Source of the DNA: Salinivibrio sp. ES.052
GTDB taxonomy: Bacteria; Pseudomonadota; Gammaproteobacteria; Enterobacterales; Vibrionaceae
Direction of reading: 5' to 3'
DNA: 64,000 bases
NCBI RefSeq assembly: GCF_900141775.1
Contig: NZ_FSRI01000001.1
Location: 434,001 to 498,000, forward strand
Below are positions 1 to 12,760 of this stretch, piece after piece; the stretch's first letter is position 1, and each line of letters opens with the position of its first letter. The position numbers and the translations under genes were made by a program. The notes below the pieces were generated by a model. The model was not told the origin of the DNA and did not search any database. It saw only the letters and a program-made list of their open reading frames with translations.

Positions 1-703
1 CGAGTGCGCCGGCGTGGTGCTTTCCCTTTTGCGCCTTTGGGTTTAGGTGTGAACTGCTCGAAGCCTTTCGGGGGAGCGACCTCACGCCATTGGCCTGGCT
101 GCAAATCATCCAGTTGCCATGGGCCGAGTTGGGCGCGAATCAAACGCAGCGTCGGGTGACCAATATGCGCGGTCATACGGCGCACTTGTCGATTACGCCC
201 TTCTTGCAGCACCACCTTTAACCAGGCTGTGGGAATGTTGGCGCGATAGCGCACCGGAGGATGGCGTTCCCACACAACAGGTGGCGCCATTTTTGATACC
301 TCGGCGGGTAGCGTCAGACCATCTTTCAGTTCGACACCCTCGCAAAGCGCCTGTATCGCTTCGTTGCTAGGCTCGCCTTCTACCTGCACCCAATAGGTTT
401 TGGGCGATTTAGAAGAGGGCTGAGTCAGTCTGGCTTGTAAGGCGCCATTATTGGTGAGAACTAGTAAGCCTTCGCTGTCTTTGTCTAGCCGGCCGGGTAC
501 ACGTCTTTCACTGACACAATATCCGCTAATGTGCTGTCACCGGGCTCACCACTAAACTGGGTCAACATGTTATAAGGTTTGTTAACAAGTATCACTTTAG
601 TGGGTGTCGCGTCAGTGTGCGGCGAGTGTCCGCGTTTAGACGATTTGGCTTGCGTATTTGAAACAGCCGTTGACGCTGGCTGGGGGCGGACTTTATATGG
701 CAT
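1..703 (-). pseudogene. rluE: 23S rRNA pseudouridine synthase RluE, frameshifted and cut by the window edge
   Basis: RluE makes pseudouridine 2457 in 23S rRNA. The reading frame opens at ATG 703, runs through K-V-I-L-V-N-K-P-Y-N and reaches D-V-Y-P-A-G, then hits TAG at 485-487. The frame shifted by one base continues at once as [14 protein letters not shown], which holds the catalytic Asp motif, then the [11 protein letters not shown] motif, and stays open to base 1. The break lies in a CCGG CCGG stretch at 489-496; one further CCGG unit would restore the full frame. The gene diverges from icd, as in E. coli, which supports the assignment. Family identity is firm. Whether the lesion is biological or a sequencing/assembly error cannot be told from one sequence. 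Confidence 0.85.
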
Positions 704-842
704 AAGGGCTGTCAAATAGATTAAACGGCAAATGAGACTTTGGTATTATACACGTAATAATCTGTTTGGCGTGTTGCATGAATTCGAGTATCCTCGATGC
801 GCATCTTACACAAAGATAACAAATGGACGCTAGGAGATTAAA

Positions 843-2093
843 ATGGAAAGTAAAGTAGTTGTACCGGCGGAAGGTCAGAAGATCACTCTCGACGGCGCAA
901 AACTGGTAGTCCCTAACCACCCTGTGATCCCTTACATTGAAGGGGATGGCATCGGGATGGATGTTAGCCCTGCAATGATTAAAGTGGTTGATGCTGCGAT
1001 TGCAAAAGCCTACAACGGTGAACGCAAGATTTCATGGATGGAAATCTACACCGGTGAGAAATCCACCAAGGTTTATGGTGACGATCAGTGGCTGCCAGCT
1101 GAAACCCTCGACTTTATCCGCGAATACAAAGTGGCAATCAAAGGGCCACTGACGACCCCAGTTGGCGGTGGTATTCGCTCATTGAACGTGGCGCTTCGTC
1201 AAGAACTCGACCTCTACATTTGTGCGCGTCCGGTACGTTACTTCACTGGCGTTCCTAGCCCACTGAAAAAGCCAGAAGATACCGATATGGTGATCTTCCG
1301 CGAAAATTCAGAAGACATCTACGCGGGTGTTGAGTTTAAAGCAGGCACCGCCGAAGCGGATAAAGTGATTAAGTTCCTGCGTGAAGAAATGGGGGCCAAC
1401 AAAATCCGTTTCCCAGAGCAGTGTGGTATCGGTATCAAGCCGATTTCTGAAGAAGGTACCAAGCGCCTGGTGCGTGCGGCGATTGAATACACCATCGATA
1501 ACGACCGTGACTCTCTGACCATCGTCCACAAAGGTAACATCATGAAGTTTACCGAAGGGGCGTTTAAAGATTGGGCGTATGAAGTGGCCAATAAAGAGTT
1601 TGGTGCTGAGTTGCTGGATGGCGGTCCGTGGATGACGATGAAAAATCCAAAGACCGGCAAACAAATCACCATCAAAGACTCCATCGCGGATGCCTTCTTG
1701 CAGCAAATTCTGTTGCGTCCCGCGGAATATGATGTGATTGCCACCATGAACTTGAACGGTGATTACGTATCTGATGCCTTGGCAGCACAAGTGGGCGGGA
1801 TTGGTATTGCCCCAGGTGCCAACATTGGTGACGGTGTGGCACTGTTTGAAGCCACCCACGGTACTGCGCCAAAATACGCTGGCCAAGATAAGGTAAACCC
1901 AGGGTCGCTTATCCTGTCAGCAGAAATGATGCTCCGCCACATGGGTTGGTTTGAAGCGGCTGATTTGGTGATCGAATCAATGGAAAAAACCATCGCTAAC
2001 AAAACCGTGACGTATGACTTTGAGCGCCAAATGGAAGGCGCGAGCCTACGTAAGTGTTCTGAGTTTGCAGACGAAATGATCAAACAGATGTAA
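843..2093 (+). CDS. icd: NADP-dependent isocitrate dehydrogenase
   Basis: This TCA-cycle enzyme oxidatively decarboxylates isocitrate to 2-oxoglutarate, reducing NADP+, as a cytoplasmic homodimer. The 416-residue product matches the E. coli length. Ser113 lies in the segment G-G-G-I-R-S-L-N, the position where AceK phosphorylates the E. coli enzyme to shunt carbon to the glyoxylate cycle. The Y-I-E-G-D-G-I-G start and the [10 protein letters not shown] nucleotide-binding segment near residue 340 are intact. An AGGAG lies about eight bases before the ATG. The gene is monocistronic, followed by a strong terminator, and diverges from rluE. Confidence 0.97.
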   Translation: MESKVVVPAEGQKITLDGAKLVVPNHPVIPYIEGDGIGMDVSPAMIKVVDAAIAKAYNGERKISWMEIYTGEKSTKVYGDDQWLPAETLDFIREYKVAIKGPLTTPVGGGIRSLNVALRQELDLYICARPVRYFTGVPSPLKKPEDTDMVIFRENSEDIYAGVEFKAGTAEADKVIKFLREEMGANKIRFPEQCGIGIKPISEEGTKRLVRAAIEYTIDNDRDSLTIVHKGNIMKFTEGAFKDWAYEVANKEFGAELLDGGPWMTMKNPKTGKQITIKDSIADAFLQQILLRPAEYDVIATMNLNGDYVSDALAAQVGGIGIAPGANIGDGVALFEATHGTAPKYAGQDKVNPGSLILSAEMMLRHMGWFEAADLVIESMEKTIANKTVTYDFERQMEGASLRKCSEFADEMIKQM

Positions 2094-2117
2094 TCACTGA
2101 TTCTCAGTGAGAAACGA

Positions 2118-2144
2118 AACCCGGCTTAGTCAGCCGGGTTTTTT
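2118..2144 (+). terminator. Rho-independent terminator after icd
   Basis: The arms AACCCGGCT and AGCCGGGTT enclose a short loop and are followed by a run of T. The minus-strand reading also has a T-rich tail, so it may also stop transcription from the convergent pse genes. Confidence 0.85.
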
Positions 2145-2196
2145 ATGTCTCTTTGTTAACGCCCAGTCAGACGAGGGGAGTTATCCACTCAAACGG

Positions 2197-3246
2197 TTAA
2201 CCAATATCGTTCCACGATAACGCGGTGCCTTTGGTTAACGCGCGTGTTGCTCGCTTTCCGATCACGGCATCGTAATGTTTCGGCGCCAGTCCAAAACCGG
2301 GACGAATACTGCGCACGTTATCCGCCGTCAGTGGCTCACCGGGCGCGATATCCTGACATACATACAAAGAGCGCCTAAATTGACGGTTGCTCGACTCGGC
2401 CTCTCGTGTAGTTAGGGCGCTTTCTCCTAACGCTTGCCACGCCGCGTGGGTTTGCTCACAAAGCGCGCTGAGTGCAGGTGGCGTAAGCGAGAAAGCGGCA
2501 TCTGGGCCTCCCGAGTCTTCAGAGAGCATTACATGTTTTTCAATCACGCACGCGCCGAGTGCGATGGCTGCGATCGCGGCGGTGTTGGTCAGCGAATGAT
2601 CGGATAAACCTGCCAAGGTTTGATAGCGGGTGGCTAAGGTTGGAATGGTTCGTAGGTGGCTTTGTTCAATCGGCGCAGGGTAGGCGCTGATACAATGAAG
2701 CAACACCAGCTCACGACAGCCGTTATCACGGGCGGTCGCCACCGCCTCGGCAATCTCTGTCTCGTCAGCCATGCCGGTTGAGATGATCATCGGTTTACCG
2801 GTTTGCGCGGCATAGCGAATCAAAGGCAAATCAATCGCCTCGAACGAGGCTATTTTATAGGCGGGTGCGTTAAGATCTTCGAGTAAGTCAATCGCTGAAC
2901 AATCAAAAGGAGAGGAGAATAAGGTGACGCCTTCTTTTCTCGCGTGATCAAATAACGGCTTGTGCCACTCAAACGGGGTTTGTGCCCAACGATATAGCTG
3001 GTGGAGACTATAACCATCCCACAGTCCGCCTTTGATCTGAAACTCATCGTGGTCGCAATCAAGGGTAATGGTATCGGCGGTATAGCTTTGCATTTTGACC
3101 GCATCGGCACCGCAGGCTTTGGCCATGGAAATGGTTTGTTTGGCAAGCTCAAGGCTACCATTATGGTTCGCCGACATTTCGGCAATGATATAAGGAGGAT
3201 GCTGGGGACCGATCAAACGGCCTGCAATATTAATGTCGTTGTTCAT
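2197..3246 (-). CDS. pseI: Pseudaminic acid synthase
   Basis: PseI condenses 2,4-diacetamido-2,4,6-trideoxy-L-altrose with phosphoenolpyruvate to form pseudaminic acid. The 349-residue product has the NeuB-type barrel: I-I-A-E-M-S-A-N-H-N-G near the N-terminus, D-A-V-K-M-Q-S-Y, K-I-A-S-F-E, and G-L-S-D-H-S. The C-terminal part from about residue 285 (R-R-S-L-Y-V, then P-G-F-G-L-A-P) is the antifreeze-like SAF domain of this family. The start overlaps pseH by 17 bases. It is the last gene of the pse run and faces the icd terminator. NeuB (sialic acid synthase) is the alternative, but the PseB/C/G/F neighbours fix the sugar as pseudaminic acid. Confidence 0.93.
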   Translation of the reverse strand: MNNDINIAGRLIGPQHPPYIIAEMSANHNGSLELAKQTISMAKACGADAVKMQSYTADTITLDCDHDEFQIKGGLWDGYSLHQLYRWAQTPFEWHKPLFDHARKEGVTLFSSPFDCSAIDLLEDLNAPAYKIASFEAIDLPLIRYAAQTGKPMIISTGMADETEIAEAVATARDNGCRELVLLHCISAYPAPIEQSHLRTIPTLATRYQTLAGLSDHSLTNTAAIAAIALGACVIEKHVMLSEDSGGPDAAFSLTPPALSALCEQTHAAWQALGESALTTREAESSNRQFRRSLYVCQDIAPGEPLTADNVRSIRPGFGLAPKHYDAVIGKRATRALTKGTALSWNDIG

Positions 3247-3808
3247 AAACCGCGTCGATATTCAGTTTGGTTTGAAGGGCACTGGCGCATTGCTGCCACT
3301 CATCAGCGGACAAAGACAGGCACACAATCTCGACTGTTTTTCCCTCAGGCAAGGAAAAGGTGCGTTGCCGACTTTGCGGCGTCTCACGAAAGCCAAAGCG
3401 TTGATGTAGCTGCACCACCCCCTGATTATGACTGAGCACTTCACAGTTCAATTGGGTCACGCCCAAGGTTTCAAATGCTAAGCTTAATGCGCCAAACTCC
3501 ATGAGCGCGCCGCTGCCACGTGGTGCATCGGGGGCGGCGTAAAAAGCCCAGATCGCGCTTGTACTATTATCGCTATCGAGGTCAAGATTGACCACGCCAA
3601 GTGGCTTGTCCGGTTGGCCGTCTACGCGTTTGTAGACGATATAGAAATAACGGTGTGTGTTGGCGAGCATATGGCTGAACCATGCTTGGTGCTCATCATG
3701 GCTAATTTCATGTTGGGTATACATAAACTGGCGGACATTGGGACGATTGCGCCAATGCCATAAAGTGTCACTGTCCGCGTGAGTCACCGCTTTAAAAATC
3801 AGTTGCAT
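3230..3808 (-). CDS. pseH: GNAT acetyltransferase, PseH type
   Basis: This 192-residue protein has a GNAT fold: W-H-W-R-N near residue 17, a central beta strand with G-V-V-N-L-D, and the late N-x-x-V-V-Q-L-H-Q-R-F-G-F segment characteristic of GNAT enzymes. In this setting it should N-acetylate the 4-amino group of UDP-4-amino-4,6-dideoxy-N-acetyl-altrosamine, the third step of CMP-pseudaminate synthesis. It overlaps pseG upstream by 10 bases and pseI downstream by 17 bases. The substrate is inferred from operon position; the acetyltransferase fold is read from the sequence. Confidence 0.87.
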   Translation of the reverse strand: MQLIFKAVTHADSDTLWHWRNRPNVRQFMYTQHEISHDEHQAWFSHMLANTHRYFYIVYKRVDGQPDKPLGVVNLDLDSDNSTSAIWAFYAAPDAPRGSGALMEFGALSLAFETLGVTQLNCEVLSHNQGVVQLHQRFGFRETPQSRQRTFSLPEGKTVEIVCLSLSADEWQQCASALQTKLNIDAVYEQRH

Positions 3809-4875
3809 AAGTCATGCTCCAAGGCCGCGACGACACGCTCTGCGCCTTTTCCATCAGTGATCGCTGGTAGGGTAGGAAGCTGATGCCAGTTTGCCTCAAG
3901 GTGCTGCAGTGCAGATGCGTAATCTTGCCAGCGGGTGTGCTCACCGCGTCCTAAGTATTGATAGCCCGGCTGTCCGGCGAGATACTCGGCCATGGCGTGT
4001 TGGTTTTCCGCCACACACACCAAGGTGCTCGGGACCCCCAAGCAGCTACGTTCAATGGCGGTCACACCGGCCGCCCCAAACGCGTAGCGTGCCCGTGCCA
4101 TGTGGGTATCAAAGTCCGACAGTGCTTCCACTACGCGAACCCCATCGGGGACAAGCGCTTTACACAATGCATCGCGGTCTGGGTTACGCCGGCCGGTGAC
4201 AATTAACAGTGAGAAAGGCAGCCTCTCGATCTTCTGCTCTTGTTCTAGGTGTTTCACAGCGTCCACGAGCTTGCGGCTTTCACCGGTCGGATCCGTGCCG
4301 GAGAAAAAGGCGAACACCTTATCTTCCCGCGGTGGCGGAGACTGATGTAAGGCGGCAAATGCTGGACGCAATAGTGCATAGTCTGGCCCCAATAAGCATC
4401 GGGTTTGTGAATTTAAAAGCTGTGACGCATAGCGCGTGGTAAGCTCAGGCCAAGGGTTTTGATCGAGCAAAAACGCGCAATCGTGGGGCCGATTGGCTAA
4501 ATCATCGACCACCATCACTGGACAGCCCAATTGGGTGTAAATTGATTGCTCCCAGCGGGCATCTAAGGCGTAATGATCCACCACCATCAAATCCACCGGC
4601 TGGTTAGCCACGCATGCGGTTGTCTCTTCGGCATCTTGCCGCTGGCTCACACCCAGCCAATCGATGTTGCTAAGCGAGTGTTTGGGGGCAGGCAACGCCG
4701 CCACCGTTAAGCCTTGCTCTTGGCTGACCGCTATCAAATTACCGGGTAAATCGCGACAGACCAAGGTTACCTGATGACCAGCCCTTTGTAGCATGTTAGC
4801 CAACACGTGCATGCGGCTGACGTGTCCGGTGCCTATCGCTTGGGAGGCATCGACTCGAATGGCAATATGGCTCAT
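3799..4875 (-). CDS. pseG: UDP-2,4-diacetamido-trideoxy-altropyranose hydrolase
   Basis: PseG removes UDP to free the 2,4-diacetamido sugar that PseI uses. The 358-residue product has a GT-B-like, MurG-related fold. It opens with I-R-V-D-A-S-x-x-I-G-T-G-H-V-S-R, whose glycine/histidine segment is the family signature. It also has V-V-D-H-Y-A-L-D and the late G-A-A-G-V-T-A-I-E-R nucleotide-binding segment. Its start overlaps the pseF stop by four bases (ATGA), suggesting translational coupling. Confidence 0.93.
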   Translation of the reverse strand: MSHIAIRVDASQAIGTGHVSRMHVLANMLQRAGHQVTLVCRDLPGNLIAVSQEQGLTVAALPAPKHSLSNIDWLGVSQRQDAEETTACVANQPVDLMVVDHYALDARWEQSIYTQLGCPVMVVDDLANRPHDCAFLLDQNPWPELTTRYASQLLNSQTRCLLGPDYALLRPAFAALHQSPPPREDKVFAFFSGTDPTGESRKLVDAVKHLEQEQKIERLPFSLLIVTGRRNPDRDALCKALVPDGVRVVEALSDFDTHMARARYAFGAAGVTAIERSCLGVPSTLVCVAENQHAMAEYLAGQPGYQYLGRGEHTRWQDYASALQHLEANWHQLPTLPAITDGKGAERVVAALEHDLCN

Positions 4876-5576
4876 AGCAAGGCCTGTTGCTCCAACAGTT
4901 GATACATTAGCTCAGCGCGTAGCCAGTCATCCGGCTCATCAATGTCTTGCACGCGGTAATGAGGGATCAACACAGCTTTCGAGTGGGGCGCAAAAACCGG
5001 CTCGCGCGCTAAAAACGCACTTGGCGTGCCCCAGTAAAACATTCCCGCATCGTGGTACGCCGGTTGTAGGTCTTGTGAGCGCGTAGTGAAGTGCTCCGGC
5101 CATAACATGCTGACACTGCCATCGGCATCGACATGAATACTGCGCTGAATCGGAAAGGCGTAGCGGGTGGCGGCAAAACTGTATTTGACGGTGTCGCCGT
5201 CCAGTAACGCTAAGCCTTGGCGCAAGTCATCCGTGGTGACAAAGGGAGTGGTAGCATACAGGCAGCATACCGCGTGCAAAGGCTTGTGCTGTGGCGACTG
5301 GTTGAGCCACTGGATCGCATGCTCAAGCACATCCAAGGTCGTGGCGTGATCACCGGCAATCTCGGCGGGACGGACAAAAGGCACCTCAGCCCCTGCATCG
5401 CGCGCCACACTGGCAATGTCCTCGCAATCGGTGGAAACCAAGACGCGATCGAATAGCCCACTTTGACGTGCTGTCGCAATGGCATAAGTAATAATGGGCG
5501 CCCCGTTAAACCGTTTGAGGTTCTTGCCCGGAATGCGTTTGCTGCCACCGCGGGCGGGAATAATACATACATTCAT
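4872..5576 (-). CDS. pseF: Pseudaminic acid cytidylyltransferase
   Basis: PseF activates pseudaminic acid with CTP to CMP-Pse, the donor for glycosyltransferases. The 234-residue product starts with I-I-P-A-R-G-G-S-K-R-I-P-G-K-N, the CMP-sugar synthetase signature that holds the nucleotide. It continues with V-S-T-D-C-E-D-I-A and a C-terminal I-D-E-P-D-D-W segment. NeuA is the nearest alternative; the neighbours favour PseF. The gene lies three bases after pseC and overlaps pseG. Confidence 0.93.
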   Translation of the reverse strand: MNVCIIPARGGSKRIPGKNLKRFNGAPIITYAIATARQSGLFDRVLVSTDCEDIASVARDAGAEVPFVRPAEIAGDHATTLDVLEHAIQWLNQSPQHKPLHAVCCLYATTPFVTTDDLRQGLALLDGDTVKYSFAATRYAFPIQRSIHVDADGSVSMLWPEHFTTRSQDLQPAYHDAGMFYWGTPSAFLAREPVFAPHSKAVLIPHYRVQDIDEPDDWLRAELMYQLLEQQALL

Positions 5577-5579
5577 CGG

Positions 5580-6731
5580 TCACGCATCCTCAATGGCTTT
5601 TTGTAGCGCAGCAATCACCGTATCTTGCTGTTGCTCGGTTAAATCGGGGTAAAGCGGTAAAGTGAGTGCCCCCGCGTAATACTGCTCGGCAAGCGGGAAG
5701 TCTCCGGGCTGGAAGCCCTGTGCCTGATAGTAAGGTTGCGTATGCACAGGAATATAGTGCACGTTCACGCCAATGCCTTGCACACGCATAGCCTCAAAAA
5801 CGGTGCGGCGTGTGTCGGCGTGATCAAGCTCAATCAAATACAAATGCCATGCCGACTCAGGATCTAAAATGGGTCGCTTAACGGGCAAATCCGCCAGCGC
5901 TTGGTGGTAGCGTTCAGCGAGTGCAAACCGTCTGGTGATAAAGGAACGAAGCTGGGTTAATTGTGAACGGCCAAGCGCGGCATGAATATCCGAGAGGCGA
6001 TAGTTCATCCCCAATGCATGCTGTTCATACCCCCAAGGTGGCAGGGCAGCGTGGCTGTCTTCTGCATCACGGGTGATCCCGTGGCTACGCAACTGACGCA
6101 GCGCTTTCGCCAATGTGGCATGTTGGGTGGTGGCAACCCCGGCTTCTCCCGCGGTAACCACTTTGACCGGATGAAAACTAAACACGCTAATATCGCTGTA
6201 CTGGCATCCACCCACTGCCGTTCCTTGATAGTGGGCACCCATAGCATGTGACGCATCCTCAATAATAGCTACCTGATAACGCTTAGCGAGCGCGGCAATC
6301 TCGGCCATTGGCGCACTGGCACCGGCCATATGCACCACCACCAGCACTTTGGGTAAGGTGTGAGTTGCGGCCGCTTGCGCCAGTTTTTGCGCGAGCTGCT
6401 GGGGGCATAGGTTACGTGTGTGCGGGTCGATATCGACAAAGTCCACCTCGGCACCACAGTATCGACCACAATTGGCTGACGCGACAAAGGTGATGGGGGA
6501 GGTCCATAAACGATCGCCTGGGCCCAGTCCTAGCGCCAGACAAGCGAGGTGCAGGGCAGATGTAGCGCTATTAACGGCGACCGCATGCGCAGCCCCGGTG
6601 AGTTCGGCGACGGCGGCTTCAAAAGCCGGAACTTGCGGGCCTTGCGTCAGATAATCACTTTTTAGCACCTCAAGCACAGCGGCATAGTCTTGCTCACTAA
6701 GATGCTGCTTTCCGTATGGGATCAACGCCAT
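5580..6731 (-). CDS. pseC: PLP-dependent aminotransferase of pseudaminate synthesis
   Basis: PseC transfers an amino group from glutamate to the 4-keto sugar made by PseB. This 383-residue DegT/DnrJ/EryC1-family enzyme begins I-P-Y-G-K-Q, has E-D-A-S-H-A-M-G, and has the PLP lysine in F-S-F-H-P-V-K-V-V-T-A-G-E. The end L-P-L-Y-P-D-L-T matches the family. The start lies seven bases after the pseB stop. Length is normal for the family. Confidence 0.93.
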   Translation of the reverse strand: MALIPYGKQHLSEQDYAAVLEVLKSDYLTQGPQVPAFEAAVAELTGAAHAVAVNSATSALHLACLALGLGPGDRLWTSPITFVASANCGRYCGAEVDFVDIDPHTRNLCPQQLAQKLAQAAATHTLPKVLVVVHMAGASAPMAEIAALAKRYQVAIIEDASHAMGAHYQGTAVGGCQYSDISVFSFHPVKVVTAGEAGVATTQHATLAKALRQLRSHGITRDAEDSHAALPPWGYEQHALGMNYRLSDIHAALGRSQLTQLRSFITRRFALAERYHQALADLPVKRPILDPESAWHLYLIELDHADTRRTVFEAMRVQGIGVNVHYIPVHTQPYYQAQGFQPGDFPLAEQYYAGALTLPLYPDLTEQQQDTVIAALQKAIEDA

Positions 6732-6737
6732 ACTCCT

Positions 6738-7802
<1,065 letters not shown>

Positions 7803-7840
7803 CTACGGTGTTCTGGTGCGGGATTGGCAAAATTCAATGG

Positions 7841-7874
7841 CTCCAAAGCGCCGCAGTTGAGCAGCGCTTTGGAG
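7841..7874 (-). terminator. Long hairpin between hisIE and pseB
   Basis: The perfect 11-base arms CTCCAAAGCGC and GCGCTTTGGAG lie 30 bases after the hisIE stop. There is only a weak T tract on the minus strand, so it may be an attenuating or mRNA-stabilising hairpin rather than a strong terminator. Confidence 0.55.
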
Positions 7875-7904
7875 GGACCATGTTTAGGTTAACGCGCGTG
7901 GCCG

Positions 7905-8524
7905 TTAGCCTTGATGGCGAGAGGCGAGGACTTCGGTCACTTGATGGAGGCTAAGCTCTTGGTCTTGCAGCAATACCAACAGGTGATAGAGCAAATCGGC
8001 GCTTTCGTTTAATAGCTCGGCTTTATCGCCTGCCGTGGCAGCGAGGGCGACTTCGACCCCTTCTTCCCCCACTTTTTGCGCGATACGCTTAGTGCCTTTG
8101 GCAAATAAGCTTGCGGTGTAAGAGTCATCAGGCGCGGCATCTTTGCGGCTGGCAAGCACTTGCTCTAGGCTCGACAAAAAGCCGGGCCCCGTGTGTGGTG
8201 GTTTATTATCACTGTCAAAGCAGGTGGTCGTGCCGAGGTGACAGGTGGGCCCGTGTGGTGTCGCCGTGACCAACAAGGTGTCTTGATCGCAATCGAGTGC
8301 AATGTGCTCAAGGCTTAATACATGGCCGGAGCTTTCGCCTTTTACCCAAAGACGCGATTTACTGCGCGACCAAAAGGTGACGCGACCGGTTTCGAGCGTC
8401 GCGTTCAGTGCATCGGCATTCATGTAGCCCAGCATCAATACTTGGCCGCTATCGCTGTGTTGGATAATCGCAGGCACCAAGCCGGCGTTTTTCTCCCAAT
8501 CGATACGTTCTACCCACGTCGCCG

Positions 8525-8528
<4 letters not shown>
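7905..8528 (-). CDS. hisI: Bifunctional phosphoribosyl-AMP cyclohydrolase / phosphoribosyl-ATP pyrophosphatase
   Basis: This fused enzyme (HisIE) performs steps 2 and 3 of histidine synthesis. The N-terminal cyclohydrolase half (about 1-110) carries V-L-M-L-G-Y-M-N and the metal-binding D-C-D-Q-D and C-H-L-G segments. The C-terminal half (about 115-207) carries the pyrophosphatase K-V-G-E-E-G-V-E-V and E-S-A-D-L-L-Y-H-L motifs. Its start overlaps the hisF stop by four bases. It ends the his operon, the usual enterobacterial order. Confidence 0.97.
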
Positions 8529-10023
<1,495 letters not shown>

Positions 10024-10623
10024 TTACATCTCCAAAAAATTCTGAATCAAACGCGCGCCCACTTTGCCCGAGCGCTCAGGGTGAAACTGAACCCCGTAGT
10101 AGTTGCCTTGATTGATAGCCGCACTGAACGCATGGCCATAATGACATTGTGCCAAGGTGTAATCGCCGACCGGCATCGCGTAACTGTGGACAAAGTAAAA
10201 ATGACTCCCCGCGACAATGCCATCGAAAAGAGGATGGTCATTAACGGTGGCAACCCGGTTCCAACCCATGTGAGGCAGAGGCTGCCCCGCGGTATCCATC
10301 AGTTTGGTGGGAGCGGGGATGTGGCCGAGGCACTCGACCGGGCTGTCGCCTTCATCCGAGTAAGTGCCTAGCATTTGCATGCCAAGACAAATCCCCAGCA
10401 GCGGTTGCTCCACTTGCTTAACTAAATCCACCAAGCCACGCTCGGTGAGATTTTTCATCGCTTCGCTGGCGGTGCCGACACCGGGCAAAAAGAGCTTATC
10501 CGCCCCTAGTACCACGTCCGGATCGCGGCTTAATGTGGCTTGATACCCCAAACGCTCAACAGCAAAGCGCACCGAGGACACGTTGGCGCAGCCGGTATCG
10601 ATAATGACAGTCTGTTTGCGCAT
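10024..10623 (-). CDS. hisH: Imidazole glycerol phosphate synthase, glutaminase subunit
   Basis: HisH releases ammonia from glutamine for HisF. The 199-residue class I amidotransferase shows the nucleophile in [11 protein letters not shown] and the His/Glu pair in V-Q-F-H-P-E-R-S-G. The start codon overlaps the hisB stop (TAATG arrangement). Confidence 0.98.
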   Translation of the reverse strand: MRKQTVIIDTGCANVSSVRFAVERLGYQATLSRDPDVVLGADKLFLPGVGTASEAMKNLTERGLVDLVKQVEQPLLGICLGMQMLGTYSDEGDSPVECLGHIPAPTKLMDTAGQPLPHMGWNRVATVNDHPLFDGIVAGSHFYFVHSYAMPVGDYTLAQCHYGHAFSAAINQGNYYGVQFHPERSGKVGARLIQNFLEM

Positions 10624-11690
10624 TACAGCACTCCTTTACTGCTTGGCAGGGCGTCGCCCTCGACCTTGATGGCTTGACGCAAGGTGCGGCCAAAGGCTTT
10701 AAACAAACTTTCCACCAAGTGGTGGGTGTTTTCGCCCGACACGGTTAGGTGTAAGGTACAGGCCAAGGTGTCGGTCAATGAGCGGAAAAAGTGTCCCACC
10801 ATCTCGGTCGACATATCGCCCACTTGTGGCTGTGGGAAGCTGGCTTCAAATTTCAAATAGGGGCGTCCGGACAAATCCAATGCACATTGCGCCAAGCATT
10901 CATCCATCGGCAGGCTAAACCCAAAGCGGCCAATACCGCGTTTATCTCCCAGCGCTCGTTTGAGTGCCTCGCCCAACGCGAGGGCGGTATCTTCAATGGT
11001 GTGGTGGTCGTCGATGTGCAAATCGCCTTTAACGCGTACGTTGAGCTGAAAGCCGCCGTGGGTGGCGATTTGATCCAACATGTGGTCAAAAAAGCCCAGT
11101 CCTGTTTCAATACGACTGCCGCCACTCTTATCTAGATTAACATCCACCTGAATATCGGTTTCTTTGGTGGTGCGGGTGACGCTGGCCAGTCGCGGCTGCT
11201 GGGTGAGGCGCTCGACAATCTGTGGCCAGCCCATCACGTCACGTTGGTATTTGATCCCTTGTAGCGCCATATTGTTCGCTAAGGTGATATCGGTGTCGCG
11301 ATCGCCAATTACCGCCGATTGGGCGAAATCAATTCGGCCTTGCTGTAGATAGTCTTTCACCAAGCCTAGTTTGGGTTTGCGACAGCTACAGTCATCGCTA
11401 TCAAAGTGCGGGCAAATCAGTACGTCTTCAAAATGGATCCCTTGTGAGCGAAACAGGGCCATCATCATGTTGTGTGGCGCATCAAAGTCCGCTTGCGGGA
11501 AGCTCTCGGTCCCTAGACCATCTTGATTGCTCACCATCACCAAGGTGTAACCCGCCGCTTGCAGGCTGAGTAGTGCAGGGATCACGCCCGGTTCAAGCGC
11601 CAATTTATCGAGGCGATCCACTTGATAGTCTTCAGGCGGCTCCGCAATCAAGGTGCCATCACGGTCAATAAATAAAATCTTGTCTTTCAC
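10623..11690 (-). CDS. hisB: Bifunctional histidinol-phosphatase / IGP dehydratase
   Basis: The 355-residue fusion has an N-terminal HAD phosphatase domain (D-R-D-G-T-L near residue 10, then a Cys/His zinc cluster [14 protein letters not shown]). A C-terminal dehydratase domain (about 165-355) carries F-F-D-H-M-L-D-Q and the duplicated metal site D-D-H-H-T-I-E-D. It performs steps 6 and 8 of the pathway. The start is GTG, with AAGGA upstream. The fused form is typical of gammaproteobacteria. Confidence 0.97.
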   Translation of the reverse strand: MKDKILFIDRDGTLIAEPPEDYQVDRLDKLALEPGVIPALLSLQAAGYTLVMVSNQDGLGTESFPQADFDAPHNMMMALFRSQGIHFEDVLICPHFDSDDCSCRKPKLGLVKDYLQQGRIDFAQSAVIGDRDTDITLANNMALQGIKYQRDVMGWPQIVERLTQQPRLASVTRTTKETDIQVDVNLDKSGGSRIETGLGFFDHMLDQIATHGGFQLNVRVKGDLHIDDHHTIEDTALALGEALKRALGDKRGIGRFGFSLPMDECLAQCALDLSGRPYLKFEASFPQPQVGDMSTEMVGHFFRSLTDTLACTLHLTVSGENTHHLVESLFKAFGRTLRQAIKVEGDALPSSKGVL

Positions 11691-11701
11691 AGTGGTTGTC
11701 C

Positions 11702-12760
11702 TTATTCACTGAGTTGCTGGCGGATAAAGGCCAACACTTTTTCACATTCGTCACGGTTACCAATACTGATGCGCAAGCTGTTGACCACGGCGGTCTGGCG
11801 CACAATCATGCCTGCACGTCCTAAACGTGCGAACACCGCGTCGGCATCATCCAGCGTGATGAGTAGATAATTACCAAAGCCTGGGTGCACTTCAACGCCG
11901 GGCAGCATACTGAGGCCGGCTTGCAGGTAGGCACGGTTGGCGGTCAAGTCCAAAACCTGATATTTCATCCGCGCCAAACCGGCCTCGGAGAGCGCTTGCT
12001 GGGCAATGTCTGCCACCGGTACCGGTACGGGATACGGCGGGATCACCTTAAGCATCAAGTTAATAATCGCGGGGCTGGCGAGGGTAAAGCCGCAACGCAG
12101 TCCTGCTAGGGCAAACGCTTTGGATAGGGTGCGCAAAATAGCCAGATTCTCAAAGCGCGCGAGCAAGTCGGTGAAGGTCGCTTCTGGACTAAATTCGATA
12201 TAGGCTTCATCCAACACCACAATCGCGCGACCTTGGGTGCGGGTGAGTAGCGCTTCTATGTCGTCGCGGTTAATGAGATTGCCGGTCGGATTATTGGGGC
12301 TACACACGAAGATAAGCTTTATGCCGGCATCTGCCTCCAATGCGGCATCAATCCTTGCCATGTCCAACTGCCAGTCGGCGGTGAGCGGCACTTGGGTGGT
12401 GGCGATACCTTGATTTTCCGCACTGACCGCATACATGCCATAGGTAGGTGGACAAATCAGCACGCTATCTTGGTTTGGCTCGCAAAAGGCACGCAGCAAC
12501 AAATCAATCCCTTCATCGGCGCCACGAGTGGTGATGACTTGGTTCGTTTCGACGCCTGCATAATCCGCATAGGCATTGATCAATGCATCGGGCTGACAGC
12601 TGGAGTAGCGATTGAGTCCCTGACCGCTGACGGTGTAAGCGTTGTCAAAGGGTGACTCGTTAGCATTGAGCCAGACATCCCCGCTACCGCCGATACGGCG
12701 GGCTGACTGATAGGGAGTAAGCGCTTGTACTTGCTCACGGGCGAGTTTTTCGATGCTCAT
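11702..12760 (-). CDS. hisC: Histidinol-phosphate aminotransferase
   Basis: HisC transaminates imidazole acetol phosphate with glutamate. The 352-residue fold-type I PLP enzyme has N-A-N-E-S-P at the N-terminus, C-S-P-N-N-P-T-G-N, the acid V-L-D-E-A-Y-I-E-F and the PLP lysine in [13 protein letters not shown]. The ATG overlaps the hisD stop by four bases. Confidence 0.98.
   Translation of the reverse strand: MSIEKLAREQVQALTPYQSARRIGGSGDVWLNANESPFDNAYTVSGQGLNRYSSCQPDALINAYADYAGVETNQVITTRGADEGIDLLLRAFCEPNQDSVLICPPTYGMYAVSAENQGIATTQVPLTADWQLDMARIDAALEADAGIKLIFVCSPNNPTGNLINRDDIEALLTRTQGRAIVVLDEAYIEFSPEATFTDLLARFENLAILRTLSKAFALAGLRCGFTLASPAIINLMLKVIPPYPVPVPVADIAQQALSEAGLARMKYQVLDLTANRAYLQAGLSMLPGVEVHPGFGNYLLITLDDADAVFARLGRAGMIVRQTAVVNSLRISIGNRDECEKVLAFIRQQLSE

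Noticed and set aside
1308-1886. Long open frame antisense to icd
   Set aside because: It lies wholly inside icd in the opposite direction, has no ribosome site, and shows no family feature; the plus-strand protein is certain.
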